From: Klebsiella indica | GTDB taxonomy: Bacteria; Pseudomonadota; Gammaproteobacteria; Enterobacterales; Enterobacteriaceae | NCBI RefSeq assembly: GCF_005860775.1 | Contig: NZ_VCHQ01000002.1 | Location: 123,120-187,119 of the forward strand | DNA: 64,000 nt | Reading direction: 5' to 3' | Notes under the pieces: model-generated | The model's input: the letters and a program-made list of their open reading frames with translations, nothing else | Told to the model about the DNA's origin: nothing | Database searches by the model: none | Part shown: positions 47,005 to 60,135 of the stretch, in pieces | Position numbering within the stretch: position 1 is the first letter of the stretch | How the letters are laid out: each line of letters starts with the position of its first letter | Position numbers and translations under genes: made by a program

Positions 47005-47736
47005 ATGAGTGAAATGATTTACGGCATCCACGCGGTGCAGGCACTGCTGGAACGCGCTCCTGAGCGCTTTCAGGAGGTTTTTATTCTGAAAGGCCGCGAG
47101 GATAAGCGCCTTCTGCCGCTGATCCATGCCCTGGAAGCACAGGGGGTGGTGATTCAGGTCGCCAGCCGTCAGTTCCTTGATGAGAAAAGCGAGGGTGCCG
47201 TTCATCAGGGAATTATTGCCCGCGTGAAGCCCGGGCGTCAGTACCAGGAGAACGATCTGCCGGATCTGATCGCCTCTCTCGATCAGCCGTTCTTTTTGAT
47301 CCTCGACGGCGTGACCGATCCGCACAATCTTGGCGCCTGTTTGCGGAGCGCCGATGCCGCTGGCGTGCATGCGGTGATTGTGCCGAAAGATCGCTCCGCG
47401 CAGCTGAATGCTACGGCGAAAAAAGTGGCCTGCGGGGCGGCGGAAAATGTTCCGTTGATCCGCGTTACCAACCTGGCGCGCACCATGCGTCTGCTGCAGG
47501 AAGAGAACGTCTGGATCGTCGGCACCGCCGGCGAGGCCGACCATACGCTGTTCCAGAGCAAAATGACCGGCTCGCTGGCGCTGGTGATGGGGGCGGAAGG
47601 CGAAGGTATGCGTCGCCTGACCCGCGAGCACTGCGATGAATTAATCAGTATTCCCATGGCCGGTAGCGTTTCGTCGCTGAATGTATCTGTCGCCACCGGG
47701 ATTTGCCTGTTTGAAGCGGTACGCCAGCGCAGCTAA
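47005..47736 (+). CDS. rlmB: 23S rRNA (guanosine-2'-O-)-methyltransferase RlmB
   Basis: The 243-residue SpoU/TrmH-type methyltransferase modifies G2251 of 23S rRNA. The N-terminal substrate-binding domain ([20 protein letters not shown]) and the knotted catalytic domain with [30 protein letters not shown] and [18 protein letters not shown] are standard. It ends the nsrR-rnr-rlmB operon at a UUCG-loop terminator. Confidence 0.97.
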   Translation: MSEMIYGIHAVQALLERAPERFQEVFILKGREDKRLLPLIHALEAQGVVIQVASRQFLDEKSEGAVHQGIIARVKPGRQYQENDLPDLIASLDQPFFLILDGVTDPHNLGACLRSADAAGVHAVIVPKDRSAQLNATAKKVACGAAENVPLIRVTNLARTMRLLQEENVWIVGTAGEADHTLFQSKMTGSLALVMGAEGEGMRRLTREHCDELISIPMAGSVSSLNVSVATGICLFEAVRQRS

Positions 47737-47764
47737 TTAAAGCCGCTATAAAACCAAAAGCCCC

Positions 47765-47790
47765 AAACCATCCTTCGGGATGGTTTTTTT
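47765..47790 (+). terminator. Rho-independent terminator after rlmB
   Basis: AAACCATCC (47765-47773) pairs with GGATGGTTT (47778-47786) around a TTCG tetraloop, followed by T4. Textbook intrinsic terminator. Confidence 0.95.
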
Positions 47791-47865
47791 GTGACTGCTT
47801 TCGCGGGCGTGGTTTGTTCCCGGTGACCATACTTAATGGCGACGCCATTGAAGGAGGGAAACACC

Positions 47866-49503
47866 ATGCACTGGCAAACTCATACGGTATTCAACCAACC
47901 TACGCCGCTGTGTAACAGTAACTTATTCTTGTCCGATAGCGCTCTGCGTGAAGCCGTAGTGCGTGAAGGCGCGGGCTGGGATGGCGATCTTCTGACGAGC
48001 ATTGGCCAACAGCTGGGGACGGCAGAATCACTGGAACTGGGTCGCCTGGCCAACAGCAACCCGCCGGAACTGCTGCGCTACGATGCGACGGGCTCGCGCC
48101 TTGACGATGTGCGTTTTCATCCTGCGTGGCACCTGCTGATGCAGGGATTGTGCTCAAACCGGGTACATAATCTCGCCTGGCAGGAAGAGGTGCGTGAAGG
48201 CGCTTTTGTCGCTCGGGCCGCCCGCTTTATGCTGCATGCCCAGGTAGAGGCGGGGACCTTATGCCCCATCACGATGACTTTTGCCGCGATCCCGCTGCTA
48301 CAGCGTTCATTACCCAGGCTATTTAGCGACTGGTTATCCCCCTTGTTAAGCGATCGCTATGATTCTCATCTGGTGCCGGGCAGCCAGAAGCGCGGGCTAC
48401 TTATTGGCATGGGCATGACCGAAAAGCAGGGTGGGTCTGATGTTCTGAGCAATACCACGCGAGCGGAGAAAACCGCCGAAGGTTTTTATCATCTTGTCGG
48501 GCATAAGTGGTTTTTTTCGGTCCCGCAAAGTGATGCCCATCTGGTGCTGGCGCAGACGTCGGCCGGGTTATCCTGCTTTTTTGTCCCGCGCCTGCTGCCG
48601 GACGGCCAGCGCAACGGTGTTCGCCTGGAAAGGCTGAAAGAGAAGCTGGGTAACCGGTCAAACGCCAGTAGCGAAGTTGAATTCTTCGACGCCTGCGGTT
48701 GGCTGGTAGGCGAAGAGGGCGATGGCGTTCGGCAAATCCTCAAAATGGGGGGGCTGACTCGCTTTGATTGTGCCCTGGGTAGCCACGCGCTGATGCGCCG
48801 GGCCTATTCGGTGGCGCTCTATCACGCTATGCGCCGTCAGGCGTTTGGTAAAAATCTGGCCGATCAGCCGATGATGCGTCAGGTACTAGGCCAGATGGCA
48901 TTGCAACTCGAAGGGCAAACGGCCTTTTTGTTCCGTCTTGCGCGCGCCTGGGACAGGCGTACCGATGTGCAGGAGGCACTGTGGGCAAGGCTGTTCACGC
49001 CAGCGGCGAAGTTTGCTATCTGCAAATCCGGGATGTCGTTTGTCGCCGAGGCGATGGAGGTTGTGGGGGGCGCAGGCTACTGCGAAGAGAGCGAATTACC
49101 GCGTTTATATCGTGAAATGCCGGTAAACAGTATCTGGGAAGGGTCGGGCAATATTATGTGTCTTGATGTGATGCGCGTTCTCATCAAGCAACCCCAGGCG
49201 CTGGAGCTTCTGGCGGCGGAATGTGCGGAGGTGAAAGGACAGAATCGCCATTTCGATCGCACCTGGCGGCAGTTGCAACAAAGGCTACGGCGGCCTCTGG
49301 AAGAGCAGGGGCGAGAGATTACCCGGCTGGTTTATCTGCTTGGGGTTGGCGCGCAGGTATTGCGCTTCGCTTCGCCACCGTTGGCTGAGTCATGGTGCCG
49401 TATGATGCTCGACACGCGCGGTGGTATGCGCCTGGATGCGCAGACGCTGGACGATTTATTATTACGGGCAATGGGACGTGGTCGCCAGGCGCCTCAGGCG
49501 TAG
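47866..49503 (+). CDS. aidB: Acyl-CoA-dehydrogenase-like alkylation response protein AidB
   Basis: The 545-residue FAD protein is induced by alkylating agents through Ada in E. coli and binds DNA. Fold and motifs follow the acyl-CoA dehydrogenase family: CPITMTFAA, GMGMTEKQGGSD, GHKWFFSVP, FEGAQ-like region, and NSIWEGSGNIMCLD. A basic C-terminal domain is used for DNA binding. I chose ATG 47866 (MHWQTHTVF) with GAGGG upstream; ATG 47836 adds ten residues not seen in E. coli. It directly follows the rlmB terminator here, whereas E. coli has six genes in between. The end overlaps convergent yjfN by ten bases. Confidence 0.95.
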   Translation: MHWQTHTVFNQPTPLCNSNLFLSDSALREAVVREGAGWDGDLLTSIGQQLGTAESLELGRLANSNPPELLRYDATGSRLDDVRFHPAWHLLMQGLCSNRVHNLAWQEEVREGAFVARAARFMLHAQVEAGTLCPITMTFAAIPLLQRSLPRLFSDWLSPLLSDRYDSHLVPGSQKRGLLIGMGMTEKQGGSDVLSNTTRAEKTAEGFYHLVGHKWFFSVPQSDAHLVLAQTSAGLSCFFVPRLLPDGQRNGVRLERLKEKLGNRSNASSEVEFFDACGWLVGEEGDGVRQILKMGGLTRFDCALGSHALMRRAYSVALYHAMRRQAFGKNLADQPMMRQVLGQMALQLEGQTAFLFRLARAWDRRTDVQEALWARLFTPAAKFAICKSGMSFVAEAMEVVGGAGYCEESELPRLYREMPVNSIWEGSGNIMCLDVMRVLIKQPQALELLAAECAEVKGQNRHFDRTWRQLQQRLRRPLEEQGREITRLVYLLGVGAQVLRFASPPLAESWCRMMLDTRGGMRLDAQTLDDLLLRAMGRGRQAPQA

Positions 49504-49769
49504 AGAATGGCCTGTACCCGCCAGTTATCTGGTTGCTGATCTTCGTACATCTGAACAATACGATACCAGGATGCGCCATGCTCATCGGCCTGCACAGCGA
49601 TAGCGTGTTCCACATCCTGTTGACTACCGGAGATGTTGTTAACGCAAATCAGACCAATTTCATTCAGGCCCGTTACGCAATCGGCGCTGGCCAATTCTGC
49701 TGGCTGAGCAGAGGTATTGGCGGTGACGGGGGCCAGCATCATACCGGGTAGGGTAAAGGTTCTTTTCAT
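49494..49769 (-). CDS. yjfN: DUF1471 (YhcN family) periplasmic protein YjfN
   Basis: A 91-residue secreted protein, same length as E. coli YjfN. A signal peptide (KRTFTLPGMMLAPVTANTS, cut near SAQ) precedes a YhcN domain with SADCVTGLNEIGLICVNNISG and DEHGASWYRIVQMYEDQQP. E. coli YjfN is reported to stimulate the DegP protease. The start at 49769 was chosen by that alignment; frames opening at 49802 add residues before the signal. It converges on aidB. Confidence 0.88.
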   Translation of the reverse strand: MKRTFTLPGMMLAPVTANTSAQPAELASADCVTGLNEIGLICVNNISGSQQDVEHAIAVQADEHGASWYRIVQMYEDQQPDNWRVQAILYA

Positions 49770-49900
49770 CGTCAGCTCCATTCCACATCGTCCTGAGGGC
49801 ATTCCGTTACTGGCGTCCCGCCAGAATTACCGCTGGCTGAACAGTATTATGCACAGGAGAATGTGAATGGATGCAAAGCAAAGTAAAGCTGGCTTAAAGA

Positions 49901-50209
49901 TTACCGCGATTTTCGGTATAAAATTGCCTGCGAATACCACTGACCGGGAACCTGGGTGTCATCAATCATGATGATGACATAGTATTCCGCTTTAGCGGCC
50001 TCTGCTTTGGCCTTTAGCGCAGCTTCTACATCCATCGGCGAGCCGTACAGTAATACGCTCACCGTCCCCATCTTCTGCAGACCCTTCGTCTGGTTACGCG
50101 GGATCTCTTGCGGATGGTCGGTTGCTGGCGGCGGCGCTTCTGGCGTCCCTTGCAGGGCGCTACAGCCAGTTAAGGCGATAGCCAGTAACCACGGTGTAAA
50201 CCTACGCAT
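49901..50209 (-). CDS. bsmA: DUF1471 lipoprotein BsmA (YjfO)
   Basis: A 102-residue lipoprotein: RRFTPWLLAIALTGC ends in an LTGC lipobox, then a Pro-rich linker (TPEAPPPATDHPQE) and a YhcN/DUF1471 domain (GTVSVLLYGSPMDVEAALKAKAEAAKAEYYVI). E. coli BsmA affects biofilm formation and peroxide or acid stress. ATG 50209 puts a normal basic n-region before the membrane segment. It lies next to yjfN, its family paralogue. Confidence 0.88.
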   Translation of the reverse strand: MRRFTPWLLAIALTGCSALQGTPEAPPPATDHPQEIPRNQTKGLQKMGTVSVLLYGSPMDVEAALKAKAEAAKAEYYVIIMIDDTQVPGQWYSQAILYRKSR

Positions 50210-50412
50210 AACCCTATCTCGTTTCCTGATAGTCATAGTGTAGTGGTAGCCTTAATGTCATTTTCGGGGAATGTTCCCGAAGTGTTATCCGGTACGCGAT
50301 TTTCGAATGAAAATATCGTGAAAGCGTAATCTGCTTCTCAAGATTATGCGCTATGTGCGAACAAGTTACTTGAGTAATAACAAAACATCACTATAGAGAA
50401 GGGAGACGGTAA

Positions 50413-51129
50413 ATGATTGCACTAGAAATGCGTGACCTTGCGGGTGGGGATGTTCTCCACGCATACCCGCAGAACGCAGCGGATACACCATTGCCGTGTA
50501 TCGTATTTTATCACGGCTTTACCTCTTCTAAGCTGGTCTATAGCTATTTTGCCGTTGCGCTGGCGGAGGCCGGGTTTCGGGTTATTATGCCTGATGCGGC
50601 GGAACACGGTGCACGCTATCAAGGGGACGCGCAAGGGCGAATGCAGCGCTTCTGGCCGATCCTGATGCAGAATTTTGTCGAATTCCCGGCATTGCAGGAG
50701 GCGATTCGCGCTCAGGGATGGCTTGCCGACGACAGGCTGGCAGTTGCCGGAGCGTCAATGGGCGGCATGACGGCCCTGGGCGTGATGACGCATCATCCGG
50801 AGCTGAAATGCGTGGCCTGCCTGATGGGGTCTGGCTATTTCAGCTCACTCTCACAGGCGCTTTTCCCTTCACCTTCACTGCGTGCAGAACAACTGGCGGA
50901 GTGGGACGTCAGCCAGCAACTGGCGACGCTTGCCAGTCGGCCGCTGCTGCTCTGGCACGGCGATGAAGATGATGTTGTGCCGCCGGACGAGACGCTCCGT
51001 CTTCAGCAGGCGTTGCAGCAAAACGATCTGGCCGACAATTTGACCTGCATCTGGCAGAAAGGCGTCCGTCACCGCATTACGCCTGAAGCGTTAGCGGCGA
51101 CGGTGGCATTTTTCCAGCGTCATCTTTAA
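50413..51129 (+). CDS. yjfP: Alpha/beta-hydrolase esterase YjfP
   Basis: The 238-residue cytoplasmic hydrolase has an oxyanion segment FYHGFTSS, nucleophile [10 protein letters not shown], Asp in [10 protein letters not shown] and His in VRHRITPE. E. coli YjfP (249 residues) is a carboxylesterase reported to hydrolyse acetylated sugars. Eleven residues are missing relative to E. coli around [15 protein letters not shown], in a variable loop. Its stop codon overlaps the convergent ulaR stop (51126-51129). Confidence 0.93.
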   Translation: MIALEMRDLAGGDVLHAYPQNAADTPLPCIVFYHGFTSSKLVYSYFAVALAEAGFRVIMPDAAEHGARYQGDAQGRMQRFWPILMQNFVEFPALQEAIRAQGWLADDRLAVAGASMGGMTALGVMTHHPELKCVACLMGSGYFSSLSQALFPSPSLRAEQLAEWDVSQQLATLASRPLLLWHGDEDDVVPPDETLRLQQALQQNDLADNLTCIWQKGVRHRITPEALAATVAFFQRHL

Positions 51130-51881
51130 ACGCGAATGACCTTGACGCCCTGATCCTCAAGCTGTCTGAGGATCGCTTCATTGGCCTGTTTTCCCGTAAT
51201 CACCAGGTCGATTTGCCCGGCCTGGCTGAACAGCATTCCGGCGCGTTCCCCGACTTTACTGCTATCGACCAGCACAGCGAGTTTACCGACGACGTTAAGC
51301 ATCTTCTGCTCCGCCATCGCCGTGAGCATATCGGTTTTATAGAGCCCTTCGGCAGTCAGTCCTTTGCCGCTGGTGAACATCCAGTGCCCGGCATACAGGC
51401 TGTTTTCACTGCCCTGTGGGCTCAGGGTGATGGAGTGGCTGCGGTTATACTGACCGCCCATAATGATAACGCTGTCGTGTTCCTGATCGATCAGGTAATT
51501 AGCCAGCGGCAGATAGTTAGTGATGATCTGCACCGGTTTACCGCACAGTTCCTGACCAAGCAGAAAAGCGGTCGACCCGCAGTTGATGACGATGCTTTCA
51601 CCAGGGTTGACCAGTTGCGAAGCCGCGTGGGCGATGCGTACTTTTTCGTCATGGTTTTGCGCCTGATGAATATTCATTGGCGACCAGCGCGGACGCTGTT
51701 CGCTAATTGCTTCCGCGCCATTGCGGACTTTTTTCAGTTTGCCGCTGTCATCGAGTTTATTGATATCGCGACGCGCCGTCGCCGGAGAAATTCCCAGCCG
51801 GGAAATCACCTGCTCCACGGTGACAAATCCCGTTTGTGCCAGCAAATCCAGTAAAATTTGATGTCTTTGCGCTTCCGTCAT
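51126..51881 (-). CDS. ulaR: L-ascorbate utilisation repressor UlaR (DeoR family)
   Basis: A 251-residue DeoR-type repressor with an N-terminal winged helix ([43 protein letters not shown]) and a C-terminal sugar-phosphate sensing domain ([26 protein letters not shown]). It binds sites between ulaG and ulaA; L-ascorbate-6-phosphate releases it. ATG 51881 gives the E. coli length exactly. Confidence 0.96.
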   Translation of the reverse strand: MTEAQRHQILLDLLAQTGFVTVEQVISRLGISPATARRDINKLDDSGKLKKVRNGAEAISEQRPRWSPMNIHQAQNHDEKVRIAHAASQLVNPGESIVINCGSTAFLLGQELCGKPVQIITNYLPLANYLIDQEHDSVIIMGGQYNRSHSITLSPQGSENSLYAGHWMFTSGKGLTAEGLYKTDMLTAMAEQKMLNVVGKLAVLVDSSKVGERAGMLFSQAGQIDLVITGKQANEAILRQLEDQGVKVIRV

Positions 51882-51998
51882 GAGCAAATCCGATTAAAAG
51901 TGATAAGCAAAGATGATATTTGAAATCAGGTGAAAATACTAATGCCGACGGAATAATTTCCGGCGAGCGCTAATCGTTAATCGCTCGCCGAAGAAGGC

Positions 51999-53063
51999 TT
52001 ACAGGAAGGACTTGAAGGGCAGGTCCGGTTCCATGGTGAAGCAGTCGTCGAATCCCCGTGGATAGTGGTATTCGAAGTTGTCTTTATCCAGCGGCCAGGT
52101 GAACTTCCCGCCAACCTGCCAGATGAAAGGCTTAAAGCCGTACTTCAGCCGATCTTTCTTCATCTCCCACAACACGCGGATTTCCTGCGGGTCCGCCTGG
52201 AAGTTTGACCAGATATCGTGATGGAACGGGATCACGACTTTGGTATTCAGCGACTCCGCCATACGCAGAATATCAGCGCTGGTCATTTTGTCGGTAATAC
52301 CACGCGGGTTCTCGCCATAAGAACCTAACGCCACATCGATCTGGTGCTCATTACCGTGCTTCGCATAGTAGTTGGAGTAGTGGGAATCACCGCTGTGATA
52401 CAGGTTGCCGCCCGATGTTTTAAACAGATAGTTCACCGCGCGCCGATCCATGCCATCCGGCAGTATGCCCGCCGCTTTTTGATCGACCGGTAAAGTAATC
52501 AACGCAGTACGGTCAAAAGCATCAAGGGCATGGATCGCCACGTCTTTCACTTTCACTACATCGCCCGGTTTCACTACGATGCAGCGCGCTTCCGGTACGC
52601 CCCAGCCAATCCACAGATCGACGCAGGTTTGCGGCCCGATAAACGGTACGTTATCGGCGCAGTTCTGCATCACGGCGGCCGCAACGTTTACATCGATATG
52701 ATCGTTATGATCGTGGGTGGCCAGTACGGCATCAATCTGGCGAATGGCGAATGGATCCAGAACAAACGGCGTGGTACGCAGGTTGGGCTGGAGCTTCTTG
52801 ACACCCGCCATGCGCTGCATCTGATGGCCCGTTTTCATCAGCGGATTACCGTGGCTTTGCTTGCCGGTACCGCACCAGAAATCGACGCAGATATTGGCTC
52901 CGCCCGCCGATTTCAGCCAGATGCCCGTACAACCCAGCCACCACATGGCAAAAGTACCCGGTGCAACCTGCTCTTGTTCAATCTCTTCATTTAGCCAGCT
53001 ACCCCATTCCGGAAACGTGTTCAGAATCCATGATTCGCGGGTGATGGTTTGTACTTTACTCAT
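51999..53063 (-). CDS. ulaG: L-ascorbate-6-phosphate lactonase
   Basis: The 354-residue metallo-beta-lactamase-fold enzyme opens the lactone of L-ascorbate-6-phosphate to 3-keto-L-gulonate-6-phosphate. The metal motif [12 protein letters not shown] and later His/Asp residues ([20 protein letters not shown]) are present. It is transcribed away from ulaA-F and shares their control region. ATG 53063 gives the E. coli start ([10 protein letters not shown]). Confidence 0.97.
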   Translation of the reverse strand: MSKVQTITRESWILNTFPEWGSWLNEEIEQEQVAPGTFAMWWLGCTGIWLKSAGGANICVDFWCGTGKQSHGNPLMKTGHQMQRMAGVKKLQPNLRTTPFVLDPFAIRQIDAVLATHDHNDHIDVNVAAAVMQNCADNVPFIGPQTCVDLWIGWGVPEARCIVVKPGDVVKVKDVAIHALDAFDRTALITLPVDQKAAGILPDGMDRRAVNYLFKTSGGNLYHSGDSHYSNYYAKHGNEHQIDVALGSYGENPRGITDKMTSADILRMAESLNTKVVIPFHHDIWSNFQADPQEIRVLWEMKKDRLKYGFKPFIWQVGGKFTWPLDKDNFEYHYPRGFDDCFTMEPDLPFKSFL

Positions 53064-54829
<1,766 letters not shown>

Positions 54830-54841
54830 GGAGTTCTGACG

Positions 54842-55147
54842 ATGACCGTACGTATTCTGGCTGTATGTGGCAACGGGCAAGGGAGTTCCATGATCATGAA
54901 GATGAAAGTGGACCAGTTTTTGACCCAGTCAAATATCGATCACACGGTGAACAGTTGCGCGGTGGGTGAATATAAAAGCGAATTAAGCGGCGCGGATATC
55001 ATCATCGCCTCCACCCATATCGCCGGTGAGATTAGCGTTTCCGGCAATAAATATGTGGTTGGCGTACGCAATATGCTGTCGCCTGCGGATTTTGGCCCGA
55101 AACTGCTGGAAGTGATCAAAGCGCATTTTCCGCAGGATATGAAGTAA
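54842..55147 (+). CDS. ulaB: L-ascorbate PTS EIIB component
   Basis: A 101-residue cytoplasmic phosphocarrier with the active-site cysteine Cys9 in [10 protein letters not shown]. It passes phosphate from UlaC to ascorbate bound by UlaA. Confidence 0.97.
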   Translation: MTVRILAVCGNGQGSSMIMKMKVDQFLTQSNIDHTVNSCAVGEYKSELSGADIIIASTHIAGEISVSGNKYVVGVRNMLSPADFGPKLLEVIKAHFPQDMK

Positions 55148-55156
55148 GGATGGCAA

Positions 55157-55624
55157 ATGAAATTACGTGATTCTCTTGTGGAGAATAATTCCATCCTTTT
55201 ACAGGCCGATGCCAGCACATGGCAGGAAGCGGTAAAGCTGGGCGTTGATTTACTGGTTAAAGCCGATGTGGTCGAGCCGCGCTACTACCAGGCCATTCTG
55301 GATGGCGTTGCTCAACATGGCCCTTATTTTGTGATTGCACCCGGTCTGGCGATGCCCCACGGGCGTCCGGAAGAGGGCGTCAAGAAAACCGGCTTTGCGC
55401 TGGTGACCTTAAAAACGCCGCTGATTTTCAATCATGAGGATAACGATCCGGTCGATATTCTGATCACTATGGCGGCCGTCGATGCCACTACCCACCAGGA
55501 AGTGGGCATCATGCAGATCGTTAACCTGTTTGAAGACGAAGCGAATTTCGACCGTTTACGCGCCTGCCGCACTGAGCAGGACGTTCTTGATTTAATCGAT
55601 AACGCCAATGCGGCGGCTGTTTAA
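55157..55624 (+). CDS. ulaC: L-ascorbate PTS EIIA component
   Basis: A 155-residue PTS EIIA type-2 domain protein with phosphoryl-accepting His68 in [12 protein letters not shown]. It accepts phosphate from HPr and passes it to UlaB. Ten bases separate it from ulaB. Confidence 0.97.
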   Translation: MKLRDSLVENNSILLQADASTWQEAVKLGVDLLVKADVVEPRYYQAILDGVAQHGPYFVIAPGLAMPHGRPEEGVKKTGFALVTLKTPLIFNHEDNDPVDILITMAAVDATTHQEVGIMQIVNLFEDEANFDRLRACRTEQDVLDLIDNANAAAV

Positions 55625-55636
55625 AAGGAACATCAT

Positions 55637-56287
55637 ATGTCATTACCTATGTTACAGGTTGCGCTGGATAATCAAACCATGTCCTCTGCGTATGAAACGA
55701 CGCGTCTGATTGCCGAAGAAGTCGATATTATCGAAGTCGGAACCATCCTTTGCGTCGCCGAGGGCGTGCGCGCCGTGCGCGACCTGAAGGCGCTGTATCC
55801 GCATAAAATCGTGCTGGCGGACGCCAAAATTGCCGATGCCGGTAAAATCCTCTCCCGTATGTGCTTCGAAGCCAACGCCGACTGGGTGACGGTGATCTGC
55901 TGTGCCGATATCAACACTGCTAAAGGTGCGCTGGATGTGGCGAAAGCGTTTGACGGCGATGTCCAGATCGAACTGACCGGCTACTGGACCTGGGAGCAGG
56001 CGCAGGCGTGGCGCGACGCGGGTATTCAGCAGGTGGTTTATCACCGTAGCCGCGATGCGCAGGCCGCAGGCGTAGCGTGGGGCGAAGCGGATATCAGCGC
56101 GATCAAACGCCTGTCTGAGATGGGATTTAAAGTCACCGTAACCGGTGGTCTGGCACTGGACGATTTGCCGCTGTTCCAGGGGATTCCGATTCACGTCTTT
56201 ATCGCCGGCCGCAGTATTCGCGACGCGGCTTCTCCGGTCGAAGCTGCACGGCAGTTTAAACGTTCCATTGCCCAGATTTGGGGCTAA
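55637..56287 (+). CDS. ulaD: 3-keto-L-gulonate-6-phosphate decarboxylase
   Basis: The 216-residue orotidine-decarboxylase-superfamily barrel converts 3-keto-L-gulonate-6-P to L-xylulose-5-P with Mg. Catalytic residues Glu33, Asp62, Lys64 and Asp67 ([11 protein letters not shown]) agree with the E. coli enzyme. Confidence 0.97.
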   Translation: MSLPMLQVALDNQTMSSAYETTRLIAEEVDIIEVGTILCVAEGVRAVRDLKALYPHKIVLADAKIADAGKILSRMCFEANADWVTVICCADINTAKGALDVAKAFDGDVQIELTGYWTWEQAQAWRDAGIQQVVYHRSRDAQAAGVAWGEADISAIKRLSEMGFKVTVTGGLALDDLPLFQGIPIHVFIAGRSIRDAASPVEAARQFKRSIAQIWG

Positions 56288-56296
56288 GGAGCGGAT

Positions 56297-57151
56297 ATGC
56301 TGTCGAAAAAAGTTCCGCTCGGCATTTATGAAAAAGCGCTCCCCGCCGGGGAGTGCTGGCTGGAGCGCCTGCGGCTGGCGAAAGAATTAGGTTTTGACTT
56401 CGTCGAAATGTCGGTAGATGAAACCGACGCTCGCCTGGCGCGGCTCGACTGGAACCGGGAACAACGCCTGGCGCTGGTCAGCGCGATTGCGGAAACCGGG
56501 ATTCGCGTCCCTTCTATGTGCCTGAGCGCTCATCGACGTTTTCCGCTCGGTAGCGAAGATGACGTAGTGCGGGCACAGGGGCTGGACATTATGCGTAAAG
56601 CCATCCAACTGGCCCAGGATGTGGGTATCCGCGTCATCCAGCTTGCCGGTTATGACGTTTACTATCAGGAAGCCAACAACGAGACGCACTGTCGTTTCCG
56701 TGATGGATTGCAAGAGAGTGTCAGGATGGCGAGCCGCGCGCAGGTGACGCTGGCGATGGAGATTATGGATTATCCGCTGATGAATTCCATCAGCAAGGCG
56801 CTGGGCTACGCCCACTATCTGAATAATCCATGGTTCCAGATCTACCCGGATATCGGCAATCTCTCTGCGTGGGATAACGACGTGCAGATGGAGCTTCAGG
56901 CCGGGATGGGGCATATCGTGGCGGTGCATGTTAAAGACACGAAACCCGGCGTGTTTAAAAACGTGCCGTTCGGCGAAGGGATAGTGGATTTTGAGCGCTG
57001 TTTTACGACGCTCAAGCAGTGCGGCTACTGTGGCCCTTGGCTGATCGAAATGTGGAGTGAAACCACTGACGATCCGGCGGCGGAGGTGGTGAAAGCGCGC
57101 GATTGGGTGAAAGCGCGGATGGTCAGCGCAGGCCTGCTGGAGGTAGCATAA
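56297..57151 (+). CDS. ulaE: L-xylulose-5-phosphate 3-epimerase
   Basis: The 284-residue TIM-barrel epimerase (AP endonuclease family 2 fold) makes L-ribulose-5-P from L-xylulose-5-P. Metal-binding context [20 protein letters not shown] and HVKDTKPG is intact. Its last base is the first base of the ulaF ATG. Confidence 0.96.
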   Translation: MLSKKVPLGIYEKALPAGECWLERLRLAKELGFDFVEMSVDETDARLARLDWNREQRLALVSAIAETGIRVPSMCLSAHRRFPLGSEDDVVRAQGLDIMRKAIQLAQDVGIRVIQLAGYDVYYQEANNETHCRFRDGLQESVRMASRAQVTLAMEIMDYPLMNSISKALGYAHYLNNPWFQIYPDIGNLSAWDNDVQMELQAGMGHIVAVHVKDTKPGVFKNVPFGEGIVDFERCFTTLKQCGYCGPWLIEMWSETTDDPAAEVVKARDWVKARMVSAGLLEVA

Positions 57152-57837
57152 TGCAGACGCTCAAACAGCAGGTCTTTGACGCCAATATGGATTTACCGCG
57201 CTACGGACTGGTGACTTTTACATGGGGTAACGTCAGCGCCATTGATCGTGAACGCGGGCTGGTGGCGATTAAGCCCAGCGGCGTGGCCTACGAGAGCATG
57301 AAAGTGAATGATATGGTCATTGTGGATATGGATGGCAATGTGGTTGAAGGAGAATATCGCCCTTCTTCCGATACCGCGACGCATCTGGCGTTATATCGTC
57401 GCTATCCGGGCCTCGGCGGCGTGGTGCATACTCACTCGACCCATGCGACGGCCTGGGCGCAGGCGGGCCTGGCCATTCCCGCGCTGGGAACGACCCATGC
57501 GGACTACTTCTTTGGCGATATTCCCTGCACCAGAGCACTATGCGCCAGCGAAGTTGAAGAGGCTTACGAACTGAACACCGGCAGGGTGATTATCGAAACC
57601 CTGGGCGAGGCAGAACCGCTACATACGCCGGGCATTGTGGTGTACCAGCACGGGCCTTTTGCCTGGGGTAAGGATGCGCACGAGGCAGTGCACAACGCGG
57701 TAGTAATGGAAGAGGTGGCGCGGATGGCGTGGATTGCTTGCGGTATTAATCCGCAACTGAAGCCTATTGATAGCTGGCTGATGAACAAACATTTTATGCG
57801 TAAACACGGGCCAAACGCCTATTATGGACAGAAGTGA
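57151..57837 (+). CDS. ulaF: L-ribulose-5-phosphate 4-epimerase UlaF
   Basis: The 228-residue class II aldolase-family enzyme converts L-ribulose-5-P to D-xylulose-5-P, feeding the pentose phosphate pathway. Zinc ligands appear in [12 protein letters not shown] and in [12 protein letters not shown] 57151 overlaps the ulaE stop by one base; the longer frame from 57103 lies inside ulaE and is rejected. Confidence 0.96.
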   Translation: MQTLKQQVFDANMDLPRYGLVTFTWGNVSAIDRERGLVAIKPSGVAYESMKVNDMVIVDMDGNVVEGEYRPSSDTATHLALYRRYPGLGGVVHTHSTHATAWAQAGLAIPALGTTHADYFFGDIPCTRALCASEVEEAYELNTGRVIIETLGEAEPLHTPGIVVYQHGPFAWGKDAHEAVHNAVVMEEVARMAWIACGINPQLKPIDSWLMNKHFMRKHGPNAYYGQK

Positions 57838-57910
57838 AAGACGCGGAAAAATCGTTCGTCATCGTCTTACGGCTTCGCCCTTATACAGAGCGAAGTCGAG
57901 AGGCGAAGCA

Positions 57911-58189
57911 TTAGCGGTAAATGACCGCGCTTGCGTGAATCAGGCCGTGGCTTCCTGGCTCATGAATCAGGATCGGCTGAAAATACTTCGCGCCCTGAGC
58001 GTCGCTCTGTTGATTAAGCGCCTGCTCCGCTTCCTGTTCAGTAGCGATATTGTGATTGATATAAATAACGCCGAGGCTTTGCACATCGTCCATGTTACGG
58101 GCCTGGCGGGCGTCGATTTTAATAGCAGCCTGCGCGTTGGCGCTTAACAAAAGCGCTGCCATTAGGGTTATGAGGATGGATTTCATCAT
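57911..58189 (-). CDS. yjfY: DUF1471 (YhcN family) periplasmic protein YjfY
   Basis: A 92-residue secreted protein with a signal peptide (KSILITLMAALLLSANAQA) and a YhcN domain (ARNMDDVQSLGVIYINHN, DAQGAKYFQPILIHEPGS). A second ATG at 58186 would give 91 residues as in E. coli; AAGGAG serves either. It converges with the ula operon and is the third DUF1471 gene within 9 kb. Function is unknown. Confidence 0.88.
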   Translation of the reverse strand: MMKSILITLMAALLLSANAQAAIKIDARQARNMDDVQSLGVIYINHNIATEQEAEQALNQQSDAQGAKYFQPILIHEPGSHGLIHASAVIYR

Positions 58190-58396
58190 CTGCTCTCCTT
58201 ACGACAGTCCTGACGTTAACCTGGGTTCCTTTGGGTTATGGATATTTCTGATCTAAGTGTAATCGCTGCCTGTCTGGCGTATCGCGACCATTTTTGATGC
58301 AGTTGTTCAAAAAAATGTCGTTTCTGTCGTTGGTTAATTTTAAATCACTGGCGGCGCTGAGTTTGGCGCTAAGTGCGAATTGTTTGCACAATTCAC

Positions 58397-58425
58397 TTGT
58401 CTTAATCCACGCTCGCACGTATTAT
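58397..58425 (+). promoter_or_regulatory. Sigma-70 promoter for the rpsF operon
   Basis: TTGTCT (58397-58402) and TATTAT (58420-58425) are separated by 17 bases, about 100 bases before rpsF. The rest of the 335-base gap upstream of rpsF shows no gene. Confidence 0.7.
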
Positions 58426-58464
58426 GACGCGTCAATTTTTCAGCCGCCCTTTAACACGTTCCTT

Positions 58465-58499
58465 GCCTCCATGGGCCGCGGCTGACCCAGACAGGAGGC
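58465..58499 (+). promoter_or_regulatory. S6:S18 ribosomal protein leader (autoregulatory RNA motif)
   Basis: GCCTCC (58465-58470) pairs with GGAGGC (58494-58499), and inside it TGGG (58472-58475) pairs with CCCA (58486-58489), leaving an unpaired CCG (58476-58478). This bulged CCG imitates the S6:S18 site in 16S rRNA and lets the protein complex bind its own mRNA. The motif lies 25 bases before the rpsF start. Confidence 0.85.
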
Positions 58500-58506
58500 T
58501 GAATAA

Positions 58507-58920
<414 letters not shown>

Positions 58921-58925
58921 TCCTG

Positions 58926-59472
<547 letters not shown>

Positions 59473-59501
59473 TCGGTCACGGTCCATTAATACGACTTTG
59501 A

Positions 59502-59963
<462 letters not shown>

Positions 59964-59986
59964 TTTATTTTTCAGTTCGCGTCGAG

Positions 59987-60012
59987 ACGCCGGCCTTGTG
60001 CCGGCGTTTTGC
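59987..60012 (+). terminator. Rho-independent terminator after rplI
   Basis: ACGCCGGC (59987-59994) pairs with GCCGGCGT (60000-60007), loop CTTGT, followed by TTTGC. It ends the rpsF operon 24 bases after the rplI stop. Confidence 0.92.
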
Positions 60013-60135
60013 TTTTCTGCGTTTGCCCGGTTTTTTTATCTGAACGTGCGTAGCGGCTATTTCCCGGGGCGCGTTGGTAAGGGGTAACGGCAGGCCCGGT
60101 CACTGACCCGGCGGCGAAAATGCATTAATACGGCG

